Positions 56,174-62,119 of a stretch of DNA of 64,000 nt are shown in pieces; position 1 is the stretch's first letter, and each line of letters begins with the position of its first letter. The notes beneath the pieces are model-generated. The model had not been told where the DNA came from. It was given only the letters and a program-made list of their open reading frames with translations, and ran no database searches. The translations under genes were made by a program, and so were the position numbers. Source of the DNA: Candidatus Brachythrix odensensis (GTDB lineage Bacteria; Chloroflexota; Anaerolineae; J036; Brachytrichaceae); the NCBI GenBank assembly GCA_016714465.1, contig JADKDT010000004.1:124001-188000 (forward strand), given 5' to 3'.

Positions 56174-57640
56174 ATGCCCACCATCTCCGAAGCCCTGACC
56201 TTTGACGATGTCCTGCTCACCCCTGGCTATACCGAGGTTCTGCCTGCCGAGGTGCAGGTGGGCGCGCGGCTGACCCGCGACCTCAACCTGAACATCCCGC
56301 TTCTGAGCGCGGCGATGGACACCGTATCGGAGTCGCGCCTGGCGATCGCGCTGGCCCGCGAGGGCGGCATGGGCGTCATCCACCGCAATTTCACCGTCGC
56401 CCAGCAGGCCGAGGAAGTCGACAAAGTCAAGCGCAGCGAAAGTGGCATGATCGTCGACCCGTTCACCCTGCCAGCCGATGCGCGCTTGCGCGACGCCGAG
56501 GCCCTGATGGGCCGCTATCGGATCAGCGGCGTGCCCATCACCCGCGACGGCGTGCTGATCGGCATCCTCACCAACCGCGACATGCGCTTCGCCGAACCCG
56601 CGGATATGAATCGCCCAGTGAGCGAGTTCATGACCCAGACCAATCTCGTCACGGCGGCGGTGGGCACCTCGCTGGCCGAGGCCCAGAAGCTCCTGGCCAA
56701 ACACCGGATCGAAAAGCTGCCCCTGGTCGACGCGGAAGGGCATCTCAAGGGCTTGATCACCATCAAGGACATCCAGAAGAAGCGCGACTATCCGAATGCC
56801 GCCACCGACGCGCGCGGGCGGCTGTTGTGCGGCGCGGCGGTCGGGGTTGGCCCGGATGCGATCGCCCGGGCGCGCGAGCTCGTCAACGCCGGGGTCGACG
56901 TGATCTTCATCGATACCGCCCACGGCCATTCGAAGGGCGTGATTGAGACCCTCCCTGCGATCAAGAAGCTCGGGGCGCGGGTCATTGCCGGCAACGTCGT
57001 CACCCGCGAGGGCGTGCGCGACCTGGTCGCGGCCGGCGCGGACGGGGTGAAAGTCGGCGTGGGCGCGGGCTCGATCTGCACCACCCGGATCGTGGCCGGG
57101 GCCGGGATGCCCCAAATCAGCGCGATCATGGAGTGCGCCGAAGAAGCCGCCCGCACCGGCACGCCCCTCGTTGCCGATGGCGGGATCAAATACAGCGGAG
57201 ACATCGTCAAGGCTCTGGCGGCCGGGGCCAGCACAGTCATGCTGGGCAGCCTGCTGGCCGGGCTGGAGGAGAGCCCTGGCGACGTGGTGCTCTACGAAGG
57301 CCGGCGCTTCAAGGATTACCGCGGGATGGGCTCATTGGGCGCGATGCAGGGCCTCGGACGGGACCGCTATGGCACGGGCCAGGCAGGCGGCAAGACCGTT
57401 CCCGAGGGCATCGAGGGCCGGGTGCCGTTCAAGGGCTCGCTGCGCGACTTTGTCTATCAGCTTGTGGGCGGCCTGCGCAGCGGGATGGGCTACGTCGGCG
57501 CGCCGGACCTCGACGCGCTGCGGTCGACGGCGCGCTTTGTCCGGATCACCAACGCCGGGCTGATCGAGAGCCACCCGCATTCGATCATCATCACCAAGGA
57601 AGCGCCCAACTATCAGGCCCGCGATTCGCGCCAAGCGTAA
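56174..57640 (+). CDS. guaB: Inosine-5'-monophosphate dehydrogenase
   Basis: The protein has 488 residues. It oxidises IMP to XMP, the committed step to GMP. Present are the start SEALTFDDVLLTPGYTEVLP, a CBS pair (about residues 95-205; ALMGRYRISGVPITRDGVLI), the catalytic loop VGVGAGSICTTRIVAGAGMP with Cys near residue 300, the IMP-phosphate loop VADGGIKYSGDIVKALAAGA, and the flap FKDYRGMGSLGAMQ with RVPFKGSLRD. Complete. Confidence 0.96.
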   Translation: MPTISEALTFDDVLLTPGYTEVLPAEVQVGARLTRDLNLNIPLLSAAMDTVSESRLAIALAREGGMGVIHRNFTVAQQAEEVDKVKRSESGMIVDPFTLPADARLRDAEALMGRYRISGVPITRDGVLIGILTNRDMRFAEPADMNRPVSEFMTQTNLVTAAVGTSLAEAQKLLAKHRIEKLPLVDAEGHLKGLITIKDIQKKRDYPNAATDARGRLLCGAAVGVGPDAIARARELVNAGVDVIFIDTAHGHSKGVIETLPAIKKLGARVIAGNVVTREGVRDLVAAGADGVKVGVGAGSICTTRIVAGAGMPQISAIMECAEEAARTGTPLVADGGIKYSGDIVKALAAGASTVMLGSLLAGLEESPGDVVLYEGRRFKDYRGMGSLGAMQGLGRDRYGTGQAGGKTVPEGIEGRVPFKGSLRDFVYQLVGGLRSGMGYVGAPDLDALRSTARFVRITNAGLIESHPHSIIITKEAPNYQARDSRQA

Positions 57641-57652
57641 CAAGGACATTTC

Positions 57653-57706
57653 TGGGATCGATAGTCCCCGTTCGGGCGTACGCCGGGACGGGGACTATCG
57701 ATCCCA
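57653..57706. terminator. 27-bp palindrome between converging guaB and Nudix genes
   Basis: The arms 57653-57679 and 57680-57706 match except at two positions. Centre GGGCGTACGCCGGGAC is the shared core; outer arm TGGGATCGATAGTCCCC is specific. The Nudix stop codon lies in the right arm. Confidence 0.75.
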
Positions 57707-58174
57707 AACAACGACGCGTCGCGCGATGCGAACGCGCGTGTTGTTGCGGCCGTAGACAAACAACCAGCGCGCTGGCGCACCGCGCAGCGCGCTTGGCAGC
57801 CAGTACTGCCCGTCGTCCCACATTCGAGAGAAGGGCAGCGCTTCGAGGGGCGTCCACACGGGCGCGATCTCCTCGCATTCAGTCGGTTCGCCCACCCATT
57901 CGGTGACGACAAACGCGCGGACCCGCATCTCCCAGCTCGCTTTGTTTGGAAAGCGAAAATCCAGTTCAGCCACATGCAGTAGTGCCTCAGGTTTGGCAAT
58001 CAGGCCCGCCTCCTCGCGCAACTCGCGCACGGCCGCGGCGCGGACCGACTCGCCCGGCTCGATCTTCCCGCCGATCCCGGTGATCTTGCCCGCCCCTAGC
58101 CCGCGCTTCTTGTAGCCGAGCAAGACTTGTCCCGCGCGCAGGGCAAAGACGAGGGTGCTGGTGGGCGTGGGCAT
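57695..58174 (-). CDS. Nudix hydrolase (8-oxo-dGTP/MTH1-like)
   Basis: The protein has about 159 residues from ATG at 58174 (MPTPTSTLVFALRAGQVLLG). The Nudix box is GIGGKIEPGESVRAAAVRE followed by LREEAGL. The FRFPNKASWEMRVRAFVVTE and SRMWDDGQYWLPSALRG segments resemble MTH1-type 8-oxo-dGTPases, with W117-like and WDDGQYW substrate-pocket residues. It probably sanitises the nucleotide pool. Its last two codons and stop lie inside a palindrome arm. Confidence 0.85.
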   Translation of the reverse strand: MPTPTSTLVFALRAGQVLLGYKKRGLGAGKITGIGGKIEPGESVRAAAVRELREEAGLIAKPEALLHVAELDFRFPNKASWEMRVRAFVVTEWVGEPTECEEIAPVWTPLEALPFSRMWDDGQYWLPSALRGAPARWLFVYGRNNTRVRIARRVVVWDR

Positions 58175-58203
58175 GGGGCGAGGGTACCACGGCGTTCGAC
58201 GGA

Positions 58204-58270
58204 AAACCTCGCGGGTAGGCGCCATGGAACCCTGAACGCATGGATTCGTGGGCGCCTACCGGCGAGGTTT
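58204..58270. repeat. 20-bp inverted repeat with 27-nt loop, AAACCTCGCGGG family
   Basis: AAACCTCGCGGGTAGGCGCC (58204-58223) pairs with 58251-58270 with one mismatch. It is nearly the same stem as at 4958-5030 and has the same 27-nt loop length as the two REP copies flanking the RAYT. It lies in a divergent gap. Confidence 0.8.
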
Positions 58271-58326
58271 ACTCGCATCCGTGTAATCCGCAGCCTCCGT
58301 GTCCTCCGTGATTGATAATCGAGCGC

Positions 58327-59523
58327 ATGGCCCGTCTCTCTTTTGCCCTGCGCCTGGCCGCCCTGGGCGCGCTCGCGCTTGCCGCCTGCCGGCCCCCGCT
58401 GCGCGTGCCGCCCAACGAAGCAACACCCGTACCAACGCCCTACAACCCGACCGTGCGCTGGCGCATCGCAGCCGGCGAACCGGGATCAACCGGCGCGCAG
58501 GAAATCCTGAACGCCATCCAGCTTGCGCTGGACGAGGGAACCCTGTCCGGGAGCCTGTGCGCGGGCAAGGTCAAAATCGCGCTCGCGCCCGAGGCGATGC
58601 CGACCGAATCCAGCGCGCCAGGCGCGCTGGCGCGGGTGCGCGACACCGCAATGTCGCTGTCCGCCGACACCCAGACCTGGCTGTTCTTCACCACCGCCGA
58701 CAGCGCCGCGCTGCGGGTGATCCTGCCCGTGGCAGGCGTGGCCGGCGAGGATCCGATCCCAGTCGTGGGGCTGTCGGCCGCGGCGATCGGCCTGACCCAG
58801 CCGGGCAACGCCTCCGAGCCTGACGCGTATTACCCGATCGGGCGGCCAAACTTCGCCCGGCTCGCCGCCGACGACGGGGCCCGCGCCGCGCGCTTCGCCG
58901 AGTGGGCGGCCGGCAAGGGCATTCGAAGCGCCACGCTGGTCTTCGATCCGCAGCGCCCGGAAATTGGCGACGCGATCGCAACTCGCCTAAAACCGTTGGC
59001 CATTGAGGTCCGGCGCGCCCTTGACGCACCCGAAACGACCGCCCGCGCCCTGTCCACCGCCCGGCCCGAGCTGGTCTACTACGCCGGCGAGAATGGGCCG
59101 GTGGCCGGCGAGCTGCTCAAGGCGCTCCGCGCGGCGGGCTACACCGGGCGCTTCGCCGGCGGCGCCGCGCTACTCTCGGCCGGCTTTCTTACGGCAGCCG
59201 GGTCCGCCGCTGACGGCGCGCTGTCCACCGATGCGTCGGCACCCGGTTCAACAGAAGGCTTTGGCGCCGCCTATCAGAAGCGCTTTCAGGTCGCCCCAAG
59301 CGCCCTTGCCGGACGGGCCTGGGATGCGGCCAAAGCCGCCCTCGCCGCCACAGCCAGGATTTGCGCCGAGCCAGGACGCGACGCCTTTCGCAAGGCGTTC
59401 ATGAACACACGGGATTTTGCCGGCGCCTCCGGCGCGTGGTCGCTTCAGCCTAACGGCGATGCGCGACCTGCGCCCATCGTCGCCGTCGCGCGTTCAGGCG
59501 CGGCCTGGGTGGCGGCGCCGTAG
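58327..59523 (+). CDS. Branched-chain-amino-acid-type ABC transporter substrate-binding lipoprotein
   Basis: The protein has 398 residues from ATG at 58327. Lipoprotein signal with lipobox LAAC (MARLSFALRLAALGALALAA), then a Pro/Thr linker. The type-I periplasmic-binding fold is recognisable: AQEILNAIQLALDEG, PVVGLSAAAIGLTQPG, YYPIGRPNFARLAADDGARA, GIRSATLVFDPQRPEIGDAI and AAYQKRFQVAPSALAGRAWD. It probably binds a small polar ligand and may feed the livHM-G-F system encoded 2-5 kb downstream on the other strand. Confidence 0.78.
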   Translation: MARLSFALRLAALGALALAACRPPLRVPPNEATPVPTPYNPTVRWRIAAGEPGSTGAQEILNAIQLALDEGTLSGSLCAGKVKIALAPEAMPTESSAPGALARVRDTAMSLSADTQTWLFFTTADSAALRVILPVAGVAGEDPIPVVGLSAAAIGLTQPGNASEPDAYYPIGRPNFARLAADDGARAARFAEWAAGKGIRSATLVFDPQRPEIGDAIATRLKPLAIEVRRALDAPETTARALSTARPELVYYAGENGPVAGELLKALRAAGYTGRFAGGAALLSAGFLTAAGSAADGALSTDASAPGSTEGFGAAYQKRFQVAPSALAGRAWDAAKAALAATARICAEPGRDAFRKAFMNTRDFAGASGAWSLQPNGDARPAPIVAVARSGAAWVAAP

Positions 59524-59539
59524 GGATGCCGCCGCAATG

Positions 59540-59611
59540 CCCGTTCACGTAGACGTTTACGTTCCGGTTTACGTAATCGTGAACGTGATCGTCTACGCTA
59601 ACCGGAACGGG
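59540..59611. repeat. Quasi-palindrome rich in ACGT steps
   Basis: CCCGTT/AACGGG, GTTCCGGTT/AACCGGAAC and CGTAGACG/CGTCTACG complementary pieces alternate with TTTACG and GAACGTGATC. The arrangement recalls the 9-bp arrays but with different units. It sits between two converging genes. Confidence 0.5.
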
Positions 59612-59625
59612 CACGGGAACGAGAG

Positions 59626-60003
59626 TTATTCGGGTATCAACTGCAGTCCGTGCGCCACGAAAAGTTGGAAGTCGGCGCGATTGCGTGTGGCCAGAGAGGC
59701 ATTCAACGCAATCGCGGTCCCGGCGATCAACGCATCCACGCGAAGCCGGCGAGTGCGCCCCGCAAAACTGAACAAACGGGCGGCTTCAATGGCGCACCGC
59801 TCGTCGATCGCGACAATCTCCTGGAGAAATGCGCGCGCGACCGCAATCTGCGCGGCAGTAACCGGCCCGCATAAGAATTCGTACCACACAACGGCCGGCG
59901 CGATCAGCGCTTCGCCCGCCCGTGCCCAGGCGATCAGGCGGCGGGACTCGTCAGAACCCGGAGCGAGGCCCATGATCAGGTAGTTTGTGTCCAGACAAAT
60001 CAC
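59626..60003 (-). CDS. vapC: PIN-domain ribonuclease toxin (VapC family)
   Basis: About 125 residues from GTG at 60003, preceded by GGAGGGCCAG. Acidic PIN residues are visible: Asp in VICLDTNYLIMGL, Glu in VVWYEFLCGPV, Asp in RRLRVDALIAGTAIAL and Asp in LATRNRADFQLF. These coordinate Mg2+ for RNA cleavage. The upstream antitoxin's stop (TGA at 60002-60000) overlaps the GTG, the classical vapBC layout. In the sequence as given, the antitoxin frame runs straight into this one, giving an apparent 214-residue fusion (see vapB). Confidence 0.82.
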   Translation of the reverse strand: MICLDTNYLIMGLAPGSDESRRLIAWARAGEALIAPAVVWYEFLCGPVTAAQIAVARAFLQEIVAIDERCAIEAARLFSFAGRTRRLRVDALIAGTAIALNASLATRNRADFQLFVAHGLQLIPE

Positions 60004-60261
60004 CTGGCCCTCCAACGTTTGCGGTCCGCCTGAACCTGGAGCCACGTAGGTTTTTGCGGTTTTCGGATCCAGCCCAAGCCCATGGGCATGGAGCGCCTCC
60101 AGGAGCGCAACCGGATCGGGCCGTTCCCGCGCGACGGCAGCCTCCGCCTCAGCGATAGAGCGGCGGACCACTTCGGCCTGCGACACTTGCCAATGCTCCG
60201 CAAGCTTAGCGATTCTTTCGCGGGTGCGTTCGTCCAATGAATACGTTACGCGATGGTTCAT
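60000..60261 (-). CDS. vapB: Ribbon-helix-helix antitoxin (VapB family), frameshifted
   Basis: N-terminal DNA-binding ribbon-helix-helix (MNHRVTYSLDERTRERIAKL, then VSQAEVVRRSI), followed by an acidic helix and a toxin-binding tail. The frame carrying the N-terminus runs into vapC without a stop. In the neighbouring frame the end reads TWLQVQADRKRWRAR and stops over the vapC start, as expected for VapB tails, so a one-base error or mutation near 60040-60060 is inferred. Upstream on the minus strand TGATGGTA occurs twice, about 12 bp apart, a possible autoregulatory operator. Confidence 0.7.
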
Positions 60262-60310
60262 GATGGCCATACCATCAAGCTTACCATCACTCGGGCATAG
60301 TGGAATAGTC

Positions 60311-60360
60311 CGGAAGCGATATCCCGCCCCGGCGTACGCCGGGGCGGGATATCGCTTCCG
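60311..60360. terminator. 50-bp perfect palindrome downstream of livF
   Basis: The arms 60311-60335 and 60336-60360 are perfectly complementary with no loop. Centre CCCCGGCGTACGCCGGGG, outer arm CGGAAGCGATATCCCG. It lies between livF and vapB, both minus strand, and may end the livHM-G-F transcript. Confidence 0.8.
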
Positions 60361-60412
60361 CCAACGGGCTGCCGTTGGCGCCCACAGAAAAACTATACGC
60401 CGCCGAGAGAAG

Positions 60413-61123
60413 CTAGTGCGATTCGCCCAGGTAAGCGGCCTTGACGCTCGGATCGTGCAGCAGATCCTTGGCGGGCCCGCTCAGAGCCATCTCGCCCGTC
60501 TCAAGCACGTAGCCGCGGTCGGCGACGCTGAGCGCCAACCGGGCGTTCTGCTCCACCAGCAGGATCGTCACGCCTTCGCTGTGCAACTCGCGAATGATGT
60601 CGAAGATCTGATCGACCAGAATCGGAGCCAGGCCCATTGAGGGCTCGTCCAGCAGCATCACCCGCGGACGGGCCATCAGCGCCCGACCCATCGACAGCAT
60701 CTGCTGCTCGCCGCCCGAAAGCGTCCCCCCGCGCTGGCCGATCCGTTCCTTGAGCCGCGGAAAGAGCTTGAAGACTTTCTCCATGTCCTCGGCGATGCCG
60801 GGCTTGTCGTTACGCTGATAGGCGCCCATCTCGAGATTTTCCTTCACGCTCATGCGCGCGAAAATCAAGCGGCCCTCGGGCGACTGGCTCACCCCGCGCT
60901 TCACGATTTCATGCGGCGGGAGCTTGGTGAGCTCCTCACCTTCCAGCAGGATCGACCCCTCGCGCGGGCGAAGGATGCCCTGGATCGTGCGCAGGGGTGT
61001 GGTCTTGCCGGCCCCGCTTGAGCCGATCAGGGTGACGACCTCGCCCTTGTTGACGACGAGGCTGATGCCCTTGAGGGCGTGAATGTTGCCGTAGTAGGTG
61101 TGGACGTTCTTGAGTTCCAGCAT
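60413..61123 (-). CDS. livF: Branched-chain amino acid ABC transporter ATPase LivF
   Basis: The protein has 236 residues. Walker A is GSSGAGKTTPLRTIQG (usually GANGAGKTTTL); signature LSGGEQQMLSMGRALM; Walker B VMLLDEPSMGLAP. The length and the EGRLIFARMSVKENLEMGAY block are typical of LivF. No Shine-Dalgarno is visible between its ATG and the palindrome that ends 14 nt upstream. It belongs to the livHM-livG-livF operon. Confidence 0.9.
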   Translation of the reverse strand: MLELKNVHTYYGNIHALKGISLVVNKGEVVTLIGSSGAGKTTPLRTIQGILRPREGSILLEGEELTKLPPHEIVKRGVSQSPEGRLIFARMSVKENLEMGAYQRNDKPGIAEDMEKVFKLFPRLKERIGQRGGTLSGGEQQMLSMGRALMARPRVMLLDEPSMGLAPILVDQIFDIIRELHSEGVTILLVEQNARLALSVADRGYVLETGEMALSGPAKDLLHDPSVKAAYLGESH

Positions 61124-61136
61124 GTCAGTTTTGTTT

Positions 61137-61192
61137 TCTTGAGCGACACTGCCTGCCCCGGCGTACGCCGGGGCAGGCAGTGTCGCTCAAGA
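61137..61192. repeat. 56-bp perfect palindrome between livG and livF
   Basis: All 28 pairs match about the centre 61164/61165. Core CCCCGGCGTACGCCGGGG, outer arm TCTTGAGCGACACTGCC. In mRNA the hairpin would start 14 nt after the livG stop and end 14 nt before the livF start. Confidence 0.88.
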
Positions 61193-61205
61193 TAGTTTCT
61201 GGGAG

Positions 61206-61990
61206 CTAGGCTCCCTCGGCGGCGGCGCCCGTGCCCAGATACGCTTCGATTACTTGCGGGTTCTTCTGCACATCCAAGGGCAACCCCTCGGCGATCTTCT
61301 CGCCGTGATCAAGGACCGTCACCCGGTCGCTGATGCCCATCACGACCTTCATGTCGTGCTCGATCAGCAGCACTGTCACGCCCATCTCGTTTCGGACGTG
61401 CTTGACCAGATCGGTGAGCTCTTTCTTTTCCTGCGGGTTCATCCCGGCCGTCGGCTCGTCGAGCAAGAGCAGCTTGGATCGCTCGCCAGGGCGCGGGCGA
61501 TCTCGAGGCGGCGCTGCGAGCCATAGGGCAAATTGCGGGCTGCCTGTTCGGCGATCTTGCGTCCGAGACCAACAAAGTCCAGAATCTTGAGCGCCTTCTC
61601 TTTGGCGTCGGCCTCCTCGGTCATCACCCGCTTCGGGCGGAAGAAAGCCTCCAGGATGCTCCCATGCAACCGGACATGCTCGCCAACCAGGACGTTTTCA
61701 AGCGCGCTGAGCTGGCCAAACAGGCGGATGTTCTGGAAGGTGCGGCTGATCCCCCGCTTCTGAATCACATGCGGCTTGAGTCCGGTGATGGGCTCGCCAT
61801 CAAAGTAGATGGTCCCATCGGTCGGCGTGTACAGCCCGGTGATGTTGTTGAAAAAAGTGGTCTTGCCCGCTCCATTGGGTCCGATCAGGCCGGCAATCAT
61901 GCCCACCTCGATCTCAAAGTCCACCCGGTTCACCGCGGTCAATCCGCCGAACTTTTTGGTAACGTGATCAGCTTTGAGTAGTACGGTCAT
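61206..61990 (-). CDS. livG: Branched-chain amino acid ABC transporter ATPase LivG (one frame break)
   Basis: About 261 residues from ATG at 61990 with GGGGAA upstream. Walker A GPNGAGKTTFFNNITG, GISRTFQNIRLFGQLSALEN, degenerate signature LPYGSQRRLEIARAL and Walker B LDEPTAGMNPQEKKE, ending VIEAYLGTG. A missing A near 61476 (CCAAGCTG for CCAAAGCTG) breaks the frame just before LLLLDEP; restoring it gives one continuous protein. It works with LivF and the fused permease. Confidence 0.9.
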
Positions 61991-62052
61991 AGTTCCCCAT
62001 TGAGAGAATTGCGATTGTTGGGCGGCGCGCCAGGCGCTCCTGCGCAAAACGA

Positions 62053-62103
62053 TTTATGGAAGAGGCATTCAGCGGCTTCGCCGCTGAATGCCTCTTCCAT
62101 AAA
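62053..62103. repeat. 24-bp perfect palindrome between livHM and livG
   Basis: The arms 62053-62076 and 62080-62103 (TTTATGGAAGAGGCATTCAG, then CGGC) pair perfectly around TTC. Further imperfect pairing (CGCAAAACGA against AGGGTTCTGCG) extends outward. The core differs from the GTAC type. Confidence 0.8.
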
Positions 62104-62119
62104 GGGTTCTGCGAAGATC

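Noticed and set aside
54476..57115. Long open frame opposite purH and guaB (about 879 codons)
   Set aside because: It spans two strongly conserved genes on the other strand and has no recognisable domain or start signal.
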